This document shows, in pieces, positions 35,398-44,993 of a stretch of DNA of 64,000 bases. Below the pieces are notes generated by a model. It worked only from the letters and a program-made list of their open reading frames with translations. It was not told the origin of the DNA and made no database searches. A program made the translations under genes and the position numbers. Position 1 is the stretch's first letter, and each line of letters begins with the position of its first letter. Source of the stretch: DASXRA01 sp036558905 (GTDB taxonomy: Bacteria > Actinomycetota > Actinomycetes > Mycobacteriales > Jatrophihabitantaceae); contig DATBER010000083.1 in assembly GCA_036558905.1 (NCBI GenBank), positions 30,226 to 94,225 on the forward strand, in the 5' to 3' direction.

Positions 35398-36462
35398 TCA
35401 GGCGGCGCCGAAGGCGGTCTTGAGCTCCTGGGTGTACGTGTTGAAGTTATCCGCCGGTAGACCGGGGCTCGACCAGGCGGGCTTCCACGTCTTGGGGTTC
35501 CACACGGCCGGGTCGGTACCGGTGCCCGGCACGACCGAGATCCGGTTGGTCGTGCGCACCACGGCCTGCTGACCTTCCCGGGACACCAGCCAGTCGAGGA
35601 ACAGACGGGCGGCATTCGGGTGCGGGGCGTTGCGCGCGATCTCCACGACGTCGGGCGCGGACGGAAGCGGGTTCGGGTTCACGAGGGCCATCGCATTCGG
35701 CGTCCTCTTCGCCAGGTCCGAGGCGAGGTAGCCGTACGCGGCGATCGTGGCCAACGGCTCGCCCGATTGCACCTGGGTGACTGCCAGGGTGTGGCTCTCG
35801 ACCAGGGTCGGCCGGTTGGCCGCGAGGGCCTGGACGAGTGCCTTCGCCCGGTCGTGTCCTACCGAGTTGATCAGCGACTCGTACCAGTTCACGTTGCGGT
35901 CGTCGGCGGAGAACTGGCCCTTCCACTGCGGTTTGGTCAGGTCCTGCACGGAGGTCGGTGGCGTCAGCCCGTGCTGCTTGAGAACGGTCGGGTTGTAGGC
36001 GATGACCGTGGTGAGCACCGCGTCGACGTTCTGGAAGCCCTTCGGCAGGTCGATGCCGGCCGGCAGCGTGGGACCGTCCGGCGGCGTGTAGGCGACCAGG
36101 TTGCCGGCATTGATCAGCTGCGTGCCGTAGGAGGCATCACCCTGGAAGACGTCGTCGTTGAACTTCCGCGCCGTCTGCTCGACCCCCAACCGGGCGGTGA
36201 GCTTGTCCACGCTGCCCTGCAGGATCTCGACCTTGACGCCCGGGTACTTCTTGGTGAAAGCGGCGCCGAGCTGTTGGGCCTGCTGGGTAACGTACGTCGT
36301 GTACCAGGTGACCTTGCCCTCCGACTTCGCCGCACTGTACAGGTCGGCTGTTGATTTCGAATTGAGCGACGAGTTATTCGCCGACCCGTTGCCCCCTGCT
36401 CCGCCGCAGGCCGCGGTGGCCGCGAGGGCCAGCACGGCGACGGGCAATGCCCAACGTGCCAT
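35398..36462 (-). CDS. Fbp-type solute-binding lipoprotein (system 2, second binding protein)
   Basis: 354 residues. The lipobox ends at Cys19 (ATAACGG). The mature part matches the FbpA-like group: KVTWYTTYVTQQAQQLGAAF early, DDVFQGDASYGTQL, and NAPHPNAARLFLDWL near the end. It closely resembles the binding protein at 57290-58366, whose matching stretches are SLTWYTTFAADD and NAPHPNAARLFVDWL. It ends the long operon starting at 47777 and has no permease of its own next to it, so it may feed the shared permease at 42069. Confidence 0.87.
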   Translation of the reverse strand: MARWALPVAVLALAATAACGGAGGNGSANNSSLNSKSTADLYSAAKSEGKVTWYTTYVTQQAQQLGAAFTKKYPGVKVEILQGSVDKLTARLGVEQTARKFNDDVFQGDASYGTQLINAGNLVAYTPPDGPTLPAGIDLPKGFQNVDAVLTTVIAYNPTVLKQHGLTPPTSVQDLTKPQWKGQFSADDRNVNWYESLINSVGHDRAKALVQALAANRPTLVESHTLAVTQVQSGEPLATIAAYGYLASDLAKRTPNAMALVNPNPLPSAPDVVEIARNAPHPNAARLFLDWLVSREGQQAVVRTTNRISVVPGTGTDPAVWNPKTWKPAWSSPGLPADNFNTYTQELKTAFGAA

Positions 36463-36478
36463 GGTGTCGTCCCTTCTC

Positions 36479-37099
36479 TCAGATCCCGGCGCGCAGCATG
36501 GCCGGGATGTCGTCGACGGTGCGCACCCGGCACATCCGGGGGAAGATGACGTCGCAGAAGTAGTCGCGCTGCTCGCGGCGCCCGGTGCACGCGTCGCGCA
36601 CGACGATCATCTGGTAGTCCAGGTCGCGGCCGGCGTACACCGTGCTGGCGACGCCGACGTGCGTCGAGCCGCCGATGATCAGCACCGAGTCGATGTTCTG
36701 CACTCGAAGCGTCAGGTCCAGCGCCGTCCCGTGGAACGCGTTCCACCGGTGCTTGGGCACGTCGATGTCGCCGGGCTGCTGGCCCAACTCGGCGAGCGAG
36801 CGGTAGTCCTTGGGCCCGTTCTCGGATGGCCGGGACGGCTGCGGGTTGTCCGCCGTCCACGGCACGAAGTCGCGATCGGTGTCGGCGACGACGCGGCTGA
36901 AGTCGGCCCCGTCGGTTCGGTGGTCGGCGCGCGCGAAGCAGACCAGCACACCGGCGTCGCGGCACAGCTCGACCAGCTTGCGCGCCTGCGGCAGGACCCC
37001 GGACGACTCGATCTCCGGCCGGTAGCACTCGAGCATGTCGAAGACGACCAACGCGGTTCGGCTCGCGACGAGGACGTTGGGGTCGGGTCTGCTCCACAC
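36479..37099 (-). CDS. Isochorismatase-family hydrolase lacking the catalytic cysteine
   Basis: 206 residues. Asp21 (VVFDM) and Lys116 (VPKHRWNAF) of the isochorismatase-fold triad are present, but at the nucleophile position the motif reads THVGVAST, with Gly149 instead of Cys. Glycine occurs at this place in true isochorismatases such as EntB and PhzD, which cleave vinyl ethers by acid chemistry, whereas amide-cleaving members need the cysteine. So this protein may act on an enol ether, or may not be hydrolytic. It lies between the binding protein and the DLH-like gene. Confidence 0.8.
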   Translation of the reverse strand: MWSRPDPNVLVASRTALVVFDMLECYRPEIESSGVLPQARKLVELCRDAGVLVCFARADHRTDGADFSRVVADTDRDFVPWTADNPQPSRPSENGPKDYRSLAELGQQPGDIDVPKHRWNAFHGTALDLTLRVQNIDSVLIIGGSTHVGVASTVYAGRDLDYQMIVVRDACTGRREQRDYFCDVIFPRMCRVRTVDDIPAMLRAGI

Positions 37100-37118
37100 G
37101 GTTTGGCTCCTTGCTGGC

Positions 37119-37967
37119 TTACTCGTGCCGGACGTTGTTGCCGAAGTCGTAGTCGGGGCTGATCCGGGCGCGGAACGACCACTCGACGGCGGCCTCGCGG
37201 GCCGGTTCCCGCACCTGGTCGAGGAAGCCGAGCATCCGTGACCACGTGCGCTCGGCGGCGTCGACCCGGAACCGTCCCGGCATGGTGTCGTTGAGCCAGC
37301 CGTGCGGCAGCCCTGGCTCGATCGCGATGTCGTAGCTGCGGCGGGCCTGCTCGAAGCCGGCCCGCAGCCGGGCGACGTCGTCGAGCGACATGGTGTGGTC
37401 GCTCTCGCCGAAGATACCCAGCACCGGCGCCGACCCGGCCTCGATGATCTCCTGGTACGGCCGCGCGTGCTGCGTGTACTCCTTGGGCTGGGCGCCGCCG
37501 TAGAGCATGATCACCCCGGCCAGGCCGGGCGGTTCCGCGTCCGCGAGCAGCCCCCACGACCCGCTGCGGCACACGCCGAACACGACGACGCGAGTCGTGT
37601 CGCACCGTTCGTCGGCGCCGGCGAACCGTACCGCCGCCGTGATGCCGGCCAGCACCGACTCGTCGGCCAGCTCGGGCAACCGGCCGGCCTCGCCGTCGGT
37701 GACGCCGGCGTAGAAGTCGGGCGAGACGGCGGTCCACCCCGCGGCCGCGAACCGGTTGGCCACGTCGACGGTGTGCTGCACCAGGCCGTACCGTTCCGGC
37801 GCCACGACGATGACCGGCGCCGGTCGCTGCGGGGTGGCGTCGTCGGGCACGCACACGATGCCGGCCGAGTTCGCGGAGAACTCGGTCAGCTCGTCGGCGC
37901 TCAGCCGGTCCCTCGGACCGCGCGCCACGCCGGTCGGGGGCCGGTGCATCGGAGAGTCGTCACACAT
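37119..37967 (-). CDS. Dienelactone hydrolase family protein
   Basis: 282 residues with a Cys-Asp-His triad: Cys133 in VFGVCRSGSWG, Asp190 in GESDHT and His222 in LPHGW. This arrangement is that of carboxymethylenebutenolidase (DLH), which opens dienelactones from modified catechols. The elbow lacks the second glycine (CRSGS) compared with CxGG, so substrate preference may differ. ATG at 37967 is used; an ATG six codons later is also possible. Confidence 0.82.
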   Translation of the reverse strand: MCDDSPMHRPPTGVARGPRDRLSADELTEFSANSAGIVCVPDDATPQRPAPVIVVAPERYGLVQHTVDVANRFAAAGWTAVSPDFYAGVTDGEAGRLPELADESVLAGITAAVRFAGADERCDTTRVVVFGVCRSGSWGLLADAEPPGLAGVIMLYGGAQPKEYTQHARPYQEIIEAGSAPVLGIFGESDHTMSLDDVARLRAGFEQARRSYDIAIEPGLPHGWLNDTMPGRFRVDAAERTWSRMLGFLDQVREPAREAAVEWSFRARISPDYDFGNNVRHE

Positions 37968-37989
37968 CGCTGCTCTTCTCGAATAGATG

Positions 37990-39105
37990 TCAGAGCTTGG
38001 GCAGGACGACCACGTCCTCGGGCGCGATCGTCAGGTACACCGCGGCGTCGCGGCGGATGCGCACCGCCGAGTGCGAACGGACGCGCAGCTCGGTCGGGCC
38101 GAGCGCGACGACGTGGTCGACCCGGTCGCCGAGGAACGCCGTGGCGAGCAGCTTGCCCTCCAGCTCGTTGGCCGGCGGCGTGGCCGCCTGCGTCGTGCTG
38201 ATCACCAGGTGCTCGGGACGCAGACACAGCAGCACCGGTTCGCCGTTCGGCCGCGAACCGTCGCTGCCGGCCCGGATGACGCCGATGTCGGTGCGGACAG
38301 CCGTCACGCCGGTGGTCGTGGTCAGCACCTCGCCCTCGACGAAGTTGGCCAGGCCGAGGAAGTCGGCCACGAACCGGTCGACGGGCGCGCCGTAGATCTC
38401 GCGGGGCCGGCCGAGCTGCACCAGCTTGCCGGCGTCCATGATCGCGACCCGGCTCGACATGCTCAGCGCCTCGGCCTGGTCGTGCGTGACGTAGACGGCG
38501 GTCAGCCCCATCTCGCGCTGCAGCCGCTTCAGCTCGATGCGCATCGACTCGCGCAGCTTGGCGTCCAGGTTGGACAGCGGCTCGTCGAGCAGCACGACGG
38601 CCGGCTCGGTGACCAGTGAGCGCGCGAGCGCCAATCGCTGCTGCTGGCCGCCGGACAGTCGGGTGGCGTTCTGCTGGGCGAACGCGCCCAGGCCGACGGT
38701 ATCGAGGGCGCGATGCACGCGCTCCCTGATCTGCCCGCGGCTGAGCCGTGACCGGCGCGGCGCGATCTCGAGCGGGAAGGCCACGTTGCGGAACACCGAC
38801 ATGTGCGGCCAGATCGCATAGGACTGGAACACCATGGCGAGGCCCCGCCGGTTGGCCGGCCGGTCGATCTTGCGCGCCCCGTCGAACAGCACGTGGTCGC
38901 CGAGCCGGATGTGCCCCGAGTCTGGATGTTCGAGGCCGGCGATCGAGCGCAGAGTGGTCGTCTTGCCGCAGCCGGACGGGCCCAGCAAGGTGAACAGCTC
39001 GCCCGGCCTGACTTCGAAGCTCACCCCGTCGACGCCGTTGCTACGGGTTTCGCCATCCGTGGACGGGGCCTTGAACTGCTTGACCAGATCGTTCACGTAG
39101 AGCAT
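37990..39105 (-). CDS. Fbp-type ABC importer, ATPase (system 2)
   Basis: 371 residues with Walker A GPSGCGKT (42-49), FQSYAIWPHMSV, the LSGGQQQRLALARSL signature, LLDEPLSNLDAKLR and VTHDQAEALSM. The TOBE region reads LCLRPEHLVI. It is very like the ATPases at 28472 and 62759. Its permease lies two genes upstream, with an acyl-CoA synthetase and a dehydrogenase between them. Confidence 0.91.
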   Translation of the reverse strand: MLYVNDLVKQFKAPSTDGETRSNGVDGVSFEVRPGELFTLLGPSGCGKTTTLRSIAGLEHPDSGHIRLGDHVLFDGARKIDRPANRRGLAMVFQSYAIWPHMSVFRNVAFPLEIAPRRSRLSRGQIRERVHRALDTVGLGAFAQQNATRLSGGQQQRLALARSLVTEPAVVLLDEPLSNLDAKLRESMRIELKRLQREMGLTAVYVTHDQAEALSMSSRVAIMDAGKLVQLGRPREIYGAPVDRFVADFLGLANFVEGEVLTTTTGVTAVRTDIGVIRAGSDGSRPNGEPVLLCLRPEHLVISTTQAATPPANELEGKLLATAFLGDRVDHVVALGPTELRVRSHSAVRIRRDAAVYLTIAPEDVVVLPKL

Positions 39106-39108
39106 GGC

Positions 39109-39924
39109 TCACGTCCCTGACTCCAGAAGCTGCTTGACCGAGTCGACAGTGATGGACTCCATCAGTTGCCGGGAGAGCTCCGCGACGGGCAGGCTGCGCC
39201 CGACGCTGCCGGCCAGGTCCTCGGCGATGTCGATGTCCTTGCGGAACCAGGTGAACCGCATCTGTTCGATCTCGCGCATCGTGCGGCTGTCGGTCGGCCC
39301 CTGCTGCAAGGCCTCGCGCAGCACGCTCGGCCGGACGCCCAGCCCCTGGGCCATGCGCAACGCCTCGTCGATCGCGACGATCTGGGCCCAGTGGATGAGG
39401 TTGTTGGCCGACTTGCCGACCTGCCCGGCGCCGATGTCGCCGAGCACGTGATAGCCGGTGGCGAACGCCGCGAAGACGTCGGCGACTGTGTCGACGACTG
39501 CCGGGTCGCCGCCGACGAGCAGGTTGATCTGCCCGTTCTCCGCGCCCCGCACGCCCCCGGTGAGGGCGGCGTCGATCACCTGGATGCCGGCGGCCGCGCC
39601 GGAGTCGGCCAGGGCCCGGCACGTCTTCGGATGCAGCGACGCGCTGAGCACGATGGTCAGCCCGGGATGCCCGTTCGCGATGAGGCCGTCCGCGCCGTCG
39701 ACCACCGAGGTGACGTCGTCGTCGGTCGGCACGATGACGATCACGACTTCGGCGGCGGCCACCTCGGCCAGGGTGGCGACCCGCGTCACTCCCTCCGCGG
39801 TCGCGTCGGGGGAGAGGTCGAAGGCGCGCACCTCGAAGCCGGCCTTCGCGATCCATTCGGCGATCGGCCGGCCCATCGCGCCCAGGCCCACCATGCCGAC
39901 CTTTCTCACCGGCGGATTCGTCAT
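39109..39924 (-). CDS. 3-hydroxyisobutyrate dehydrogenase-like beta-hydroxyacid dehydrogenase
   Basis: 271 residues. The Rossmann loop GLGAMG (13-18), the catalytic Lys171 and Asn175 in GQVGKSANNLIHW, and the TGGVRGAENG substrate loop (122-131) mark the HIBADH/tartronate semialdehyde reductase/GLYR family. It would oxidise a 3-hydroxy acid with NAD(P)+ or reduce the semialdehyde. It overlaps the acyl-CoA synthetase gene by four bases, which suggests coupled steps. Confidence 0.87.
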   Translation of the reverse strand: MTNPPVRKVGMVGLGAMGRPIAEWIAKAGFEVRAFDLSPDATAEGVTRVATLAEVAAAEVVIVIVPTDDDVTSVVDGADGLIANGHPGLTIVLSASLHPKTCRALADSGAAAGIQVIDAALTGGVRGAENGQINLLVGGDPAVVDTVADVFAAFATGYHVLGDIGAGQVGKSANNLIHWAQIVAIDEALRMAQGLGVRPSVLREALQQGPTDSRTMREIEQMRFTWFRKDIDIAEDLAGSVGRSLPVAELSRQLMESITVDSVKQLLESGT

Positions 39925-42065
39925 ATGGCTCGTGCTCCTCTCGATTGGTCGCTGACCAGGACGGACGCGTCGACCACCCGGACCCCGCGCCCTTCCGGTC
40001 CGACGACGATCGGATTGAGGTCGACGGCCGCCACCGTCTCGTCGTCGACTACGGCTCGGCTGAATGCGCTGATGGCCGCTACCAGCGCCTCGACGTCGGC
40101 CCGTTGCTGGTTGCGGGTGCCGTCGAGCACCGGCCAGATCCGCAGCCGCCGCAGCAGCTGGCCGGCCCGTTCGGGCGAGATCGGCGGCAGGTCCCAGGCC
40201 GTGTCGCTCAGCGTCTCGGCGTGGATGCCGCCCGCGCCGATCAGGACGATGGGCCCCCACGTCGGGTCGGGCACGGCGCCCAGGATCACCTCGACGCCGG
40301 CCCGGGCCATCTGCTGCACCTCGAAGTGCACCGCTTCGGGCGCGACCCCGATCGCCTCGGCCACGCTGAGCGCCATCGCCTTGGCCGCCGCCTCGACGTC
40401 TTCGGTGTCGTTCAGGTCGAGCGCGACGCCGCCGGCCTCGGACTTGTGCACCAGACCGGGTGCCACCGCCTTGAGGGCCACCGGCCAGCCGATGCGCTCG
40501 GCCGCCGCCACGGCCTCGTCGGGCGTGGCGGCGAGTTCGCTGCGCACGTAGGGGATCGTGGCGCGGGTCAGCCACTCGGCCACCCCGTCCGGCGCGAGCT
40601 CGACCGGGGTGGTGTCCGCGACGCCGGCGGCCAGCGGCGCCGCGCGCGGTGGGTCGACCGGCCTCGACCGGGTCGCCAGCCAGGACGCCAGCGCGGCCAG
40701 CCCGCGCATCGCGTTGCGGTAACTGAGCACGAACGGCAGGCCCAGATCGGCGAAGAACCGCCACCAGGCCAGGTCGAGGTGCTCGTAGGCCCGGGTCAGC
40801 ACGATCAGCGTCTTGCCGGCGCCCCGAGCGAGGCCGGCCACCCGCCGGTACAGCTCCTCGAGCGTCGGGTTCGGCTGCTCGCTCAGGTTGAACCGGACGG
40901 CCAGCAGGTCGACGTTCGGGTCGGCGCACAACGCCCCGAGCGCGTGCCAGAACACGTCCGGGCGCGACGTGCGGGTGTTCTGCAGATCCAGCGGGTTGCC
41001 GATCATCGACGGCTTGCCCAGGTCGTCGCGCAGAGTGGCCAGCGTCTGCGGGTCGAGGCCGGCCAACGAGAGGCGCTCGTCGGCCGCGATGTCGCACACC
41101 AGGCTCGTCTCGCCGCCCGAGATCGTCGCGAACGCCACGCCGAGACGGTCGCGGTCGGCCAGGGCTCGTGTTGTCCCGCCGAACAGGGTCAGCGTCTCGA
41201 CCAGGTCGTCGAGGTCGCGGGCCTGGACCACGCCGAGCCGGTCGAACAGCGCTGTCCAGCCCTGCTCGGGCCCGGCCATCCGACCGGTGTGCGCCACCGA
41301 GTTCTGCCGGCCCAGATCGGAGACACCGATCTTCAGCACGACGACCGGCTTGCCGGCTGCGCGGGCCAGTTGCAACGCGTCGAGCAGCGCACGCGGCCGG
41401 TCGATGCTCTCCACCACGAGGCCCAGCACGTCGGTGTCGTCGTCGCGGGCGAAGTGGCTGATCAGTTCGGGCAGGCCGATCACCTCGGCATTGCCGACCG
41501 AGACGCACGCCCGCACGCCGAGCAACCGGCGTCCGGCCAGCGACATGAGCAGGTTCAGCATGCCGCTCGACTGCGACAGCACGGCGACCCCGCCGGGACG
41601 CAGCGGGGCCGGCAGGGCGCCCGCGCACCACATGCCGGCGCCGGTGGCCGGGACGACGTAGCCGAGCGTGTTGGGCCCGAGCATCGCGAGGCCGGACGTC
41701 CGGGCGATGTCGCCGAGGGCATGCTGTTCGTCCAGCCCGGCTGTACTCTCCTCGGCGTAGCCGTCGGCAATGACCAGCGCGGCGCGTGACCCCAGCTCGG
41801 CTGCGGTGTGCAGCACCGAATGCGCGGCCGTCTTGCCGATCAGGATTCCGGTGGCGTCCGGCACCCGGGGCAGCGCCGTCAGGTCGGGGTAGCAGGTCAG
41901 GCCGGCCACTTCGCGATAACGCGGATTGACCGGAAAGATCGCCTCGTCGGCGAACCCGTGGGCACGCAGGTTGGCGATGATGCTCCGGGCGTAGTGCCGT
42001 TCGTCGGAGGCGCCGACGAGTGCGACGGTCTGCGGCGCGAACAGCTTGTCGAGCGGGATGCCCAC
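39921..42065 (-). CDS. Acyl-CoA synthetase (ADP-forming), fused alpha-beta type
   Basis: 714 residues combining a CoA-binding domain (from residue 12, TVALVGASDERHYARS), a ligase CoA domain and an ATP-grasp domain. The likely phosphohistidine lies in AHTGRMAG. The C-terminal part has RIGWPVALKAVAPGLVHKSE and DLNPIVVGPEG, both usual for ATP-grasp subunits. It forms an acyl-CoA from an organic acid, ATP and CoA via a phosphoenzyme. The GTG start lies three bases after the permease stop. The acid is unknown; the context suggests a degradation product of the imported compound. Confidence 0.86.
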   Translation of the reverse strand: MGIPLDKLFAPQTVALVGASDERHYARSIIANLRAHGFADEAIFPVNPRYREVAGLTCYPDLTALPRVPDATGILIGKTAAHSVLHTAAELGSRAALVIADGYAEESTAGLDEQHALGDIARTSGLAMLGPNTLGYVVPATGAGMWCAGALPAPLRPGGVAVLSQSSGMLNLLMSLAGRRLLGVRACVSVGNAEVIGLPELISHFARDDDTDVLGLVVESIDRPRALLDALQLARAAGKPVVVLKIGVSDLGRQNSVAHTGRMAGPEQGWTALFDRLGVVQARDLDDLVETLTLFGGTTRALADRDRLGVAFATISGGETSLVCDIAADERLSLAGLDPQTLATLRDDLGKPSMIGNPLDLQNTRTSRPDVFWHALGALCADPNVDLLAVRFNLSEQPNPTLEELYRRVAGLARGAGKTLIVLTRAYEHLDLAWWRFFADLGLPFVLSYRNAMRGLAALASWLATRSRPVDPPRAAPLAAGVADTTPVELAPDGVAEWLTRATIPYVRSELAATPDEAVAAAERIGWPVALKAVAPGLVHKSEAGGVALDLNDTEDVEAAAKAMALSVAEAIGVAPEAVHFEVQQMARAGVEVILGAVPDPTWGPIVLIGAGGIHAETLSDTAWDLPPISPERAGQLLRRLRIWPVLDGTRNQQRADVEALVAAISAFSRAVVDDETVAAVDLNPIVVGPEGRGVRVVDASVLVSDQSRGARAI

Positions 42066-42068
42066 CGG

Positions 42069-43862
42069 TCAGCCGACCCCCTTGGTCATCTGGCCGGCGC
42101 CACGGCGGAAGCCGACGATACGGAAGGCGACGGCGCCGACCACGAGGCTGACCGCCATGATGAACGTGCCCAGTGCGGCGACGATCGTCAGATCACCGTT
42201 GACCAGGGCGTCGAGCAACTGGGTCGACAGCAGCGGCGTCGACGCCGTGACCACGAGCGCGGCCACGGCCAGCTCGCGGAACGCGTTGAAGAAGACGAAC
42301 AGCCCGGCCCCGGTCGCCGATTGAGCCACCAGGGGTAAGACGATGCGCCGCGCGACCCGCGACTCGCTGGCCCCGCTGATGCGCGCCGCCTCCTCGAGTT
42401 CCGTCGAGATCCCGACGATCGCCGGCCGCAGCGAGCGGATGCCGTAGGGCAGGTACAGCGCGACGAACGCGAGCACGATGGCCCACAACGTGCCGAACAG
42501 CGGGATGGGCGAGTACAGGTAGAACAGCAGGATCCCGAATCCGAACACGATGCCCGGGATGACCAGCGGGATGTTGGCCAGCAGGTTGACCGCGCGGGCC
42601 GGCACGGTGCGCGAACGGGCGGATATCCAGCCGGCCAGCAATGTGATCACCACCGTCGCCAGCGCCGTGATCGCCGCGACGAGCAGGGTGTCGCCGGCCG
42701 CCTTGGTGAAGCCGGGCGCGCGCCACAGCTCGCGGTAGTTGCCGAACGTCAGGTCGTGCAGGCGCAGCGTGCCGCTGATGTTCGGCTCGAACGACGCGTA
42801 GAGCAGATACAGGGTGGGCAACAGGTAGCAGATCAGTAGCACGACGTTGAGCGCCACCGGCAGGTAGCGGGTGCGGCGCCGCAACCGGCGTCGAGTCGTG
42901 CCGGCGTTCTTCCCGGTCACGACGGCGTAGCGGCGGGCGTCGCGGGTCAGCCGGTTCTCCAACGCCACCAGGACGAGCAGGGCGACGATCAGCACCGTCC
43001 CGTATGCGGCGGCCTGCGAGTAGTCGGGCAGCAGCGAACCGTGCAGTGTCTCGTACAGCTGAGCTGTGAAGGTGTGGGTGCGGGCCGGCACGCCGAGCAG
43101 CACCGGCACCTCGAAGGCCTGCACCGACCGGATGACGACCAGCAGCGTCACGCCGGCCAGCACGGGGAACAGCAGGGGAGCTGTAATCCGGCGCAGCACG
43201 ATCGGACCGGGCGCCCCGTGCACCGCCGCCGCCTCCTCCAGCGACGCGTTGAAGGCCTGCAGCGGGCCGATCATCAGGAAGAAGACGATCGGGATGGTGA
43301 GCAGGCTCTCGACGAAGACCATGCCGGTCAGGGACTCCACGCTGATCGAGACCTGGTGGCCCAGCCACGAACTCAGCACCGTGTCGCCCTGTCCGTTGCC
43401 GTTGCCGAACAGCAGGATCCACCCGATCACGTTCACGATGCCGGGCACGGCCAGCCCCACGAATGCGACGAGATAGGCCAGCCAGCGGGCCGGCGCGTCG
43501 GTGCGGGCGACCGACCAGGCCATCGCAGTGCCGACCACCATCGATACGACGGTGGTCGCCCCGGCGAACTCGACGGTCTGCGCTGTCGTCTGGCCGAGGT
43601 CGCTGCTCGCGATCGCGTGGTAGGCGGAGAAGCTGAAGGTGCCGTGCAGCGACACGCCGCCGACGAAGCTCTTCCACACCATCACGACCACCGGCGGCAA
43701 CACCAGGTAGGCCAGCCCGGCGAGCAGCACGATCCGGAACGCGATGCGCGGCACCCCGGCCGCCGACATCCGCTCGGCGAACGCGCGGACCGGCGACGGC
43801 GAGAGCTTCGGATCGAAGGAGGCGCCGACGGGCGACCCCGGGCGGGTGGCCGTGCTCGTCAT
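42069..43862 (-). CDS. Fbp-type ABC importer, double permease (system 2)
   Basis: 597 residues, two fused permease halves. EAA-type loops lie near 209-222 (EEAAAVHGAPGP) and in the second half (ELEEAARISGASESRVARR). The basic loop TTRRRLRRRTR separates the halves. It should form the whole membrane channel of system 2, served by the binding proteins at 43905 and perhaps 35398. Confidence 0.9.
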   Translation of the reverse strand: MTSTATRPGSPVGASFDPKLSPSPVRAFAERMSAAGVPRIAFRIVLLAGLAYLVLPPVVVMVWKSFVGGVSLHGTFSFSAYHAIASSDLGQTTAQTVEFAGATTVVSMVVGTAMAWSVARTDAPARWLAYLVAFVGLAVPGIVNVIGWILLFGNGNGQGDTVLSSWLGHQVSISVESLTGMVFVESLLTIPIVFFLMIGPLQAFNASLEEAAAVHGAPGPIVLRRITAPLLFPVLAGVTLLVVIRSVQAFEVPVLLGVPARTHTFTAQLYETLHGSLLPDYSQAAAYGTVLIVALLVLVALENRLTRDARRYAVVTGKNAGTTRRRLRRRTRYLPVALNVVLLICYLLPTLYLLYASFEPNISGTLRLHDLTFGNYRELWRAPGFTKAAGDTLLVAAITALATVVITLLAGWISARSRTVPARAVNLLANIPLVIPGIVFGFGILLFYLYSPIPLFGTLWAIVLAFVALYLPYGIRSLRPAIVGISTELEEAARISGASESRVARRIVLPLVAQSATGAGLFVFFNAFRELAVAALVVTASTPLLSTQLLDALVNGDLTIVAALGTFIMAVSLVVGAVAFRIVGFRRGAGQMTKGVG

Positions 43863-43904
43863 GGCGCCTCCTTGTCCGTGCGGGTCGTGCGGGCCGATCG
43901 GGGA

Positions 43905-44993
43905 TCAGCCGCCGAAGTACTTCTTCTGCAACGCCGACCACTTCTTGAGCTCGTCGTTGTAGGCCTCGGCGTCCTTGGCGCCTTGGCTCGGCACCCAGGC
44001 ATCGAAGGGCTGCTTGACCTCGGGCGGGGTGTAGAGCTGCGACTCGAGCACCTTCTGCCCGGCGTCACTGGTCATGAAGTCGACGAACAGCATCGCGGCG
44101 GCCGGATGGGCGGCGTCCTTGAGAATGCCGAGCTGGCCGACGTTCGCCACGACCGGGTCGAGCGGGACCCACGCCACCGGCGCACCCTTGCGGGCGTTCT
44201 GCTGCTGGTGGTTGTGGAACACCGACGGCGATCCGCCGTACTGGCCGCTGGCCACCAGGCCCATCAACGCCGACCCGGACACGGCCGTCTCGGCCACGTG
44301 CTGGGCGGCCAGCTTCTTCAGGAAGCCCTCGCCGGCCGCGTCGCCCATCTTGTGCAGGACGGCACCGACGAACTCCTCGGACGTCGTGTCGGTCTCGATC
44401 GCCAGTTTGCCGGCGAGCTTCGGGTTGAGCAGGTCCTCGAGGGTCTTCGGCACGGCGTCGGCCGAGATCTTGCTCGTGTTGTAGCCGAACGAGATGTAGG
44501 AGATCCGGTCGGTCAGCAGCAGGTCCTTGCCGCCGTCGAGCACCTTGTACTCGTCGGAGATCGTGCCGGCGTTCGGCGACAGGTAGGGCTGCAGGACGCC
44601 GGCGTCCTTGAACTCGAGGGCGCCGCTGGCCGTCACCTCGAACGCGTCGCCGGCCGACTTGCCCGCGCCGATCTCCTGCACCGCCCGGGGGATGATGACG
44701 CCCTCGTCGGCCCGGTTCACGGTCATGTGGATGAACGGGTACTGCTTCTGGAACGCGCTGACGATGGAGTCGACGACCGGGCCGGCGAACGACGTGACCC
44801 AGTCGAGCTTGCCCTCCTTCTTCGCCGCGGCCACCAGGTTGTCCTGCCGGTCGGCGCCCGTGTTCGTGAGCAGCGCCTGGGCGCTCGACGACGACCCCTT
44901 CGCGTTGCTGCCGCAGGCCGTGATCAGGCTGACCGCGGCGAGGCCGGCGACGAGCGCCGCCGCTCCCCGCCGGGTCATGACGATTCGTCTCAC
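43905..44993 (-). CDS. Fbp-type solute-binding lipoprotein (system 2, first binding protein)
   Basis: 362 residues; the lipobox ends at Cys27 (LITACGS). The mature part has KLDWVTSFAGPVVDSIVSAF, TLEDLLNPKLAGKLAIETD and HPAAAMLFVDFM, the pattern of the Fe3+/phosphonate-type binding proteins. GTG at 44993 is chosen because AAGGGAG lies six bases before it; an ATG five codons later has no ribosome site. It overlaps the preceding gene by four bases. Confidence 0.88.
   Translation of the reverse strand: MRRIVMTRRGAAALVAGLAAVSLITACGSNAKGSSSSAQALLTNTGADRQDNLVAAAKKEGKLDWVTSFAGPVVDSIVSAFQKQYPFIHMTVNRADEGVIIPRAVQEIGAGKSAGDAFEVTASGALEFKDAGVLQPYLSPNAGTISDEYKVLDGGKDLLLTDRISYISFGYNTSKISADAVPKTLEDLLNPKLAGKLAIETDTTSEEFVGAVLHKMGDAAGEGFLKKLAAQHVAETAVSGSALMGLVASGQYGGSPSVFHNHQQQNARKGAPVAWVPLDPVVANVGQLGILKDAAHPAAAMLFVDFMTSDAGQKVLESQLYTPPEVKQPFDAWVPSQGAKDAEAYNDELKKWSALQKKYFGG

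Noticed and set aside
42046..42324. Short plus-strand frames at the end of the system 2 permease
   Set aside because: No ribosome site or motif; they lie opposite membrane-helix codons of the permease.
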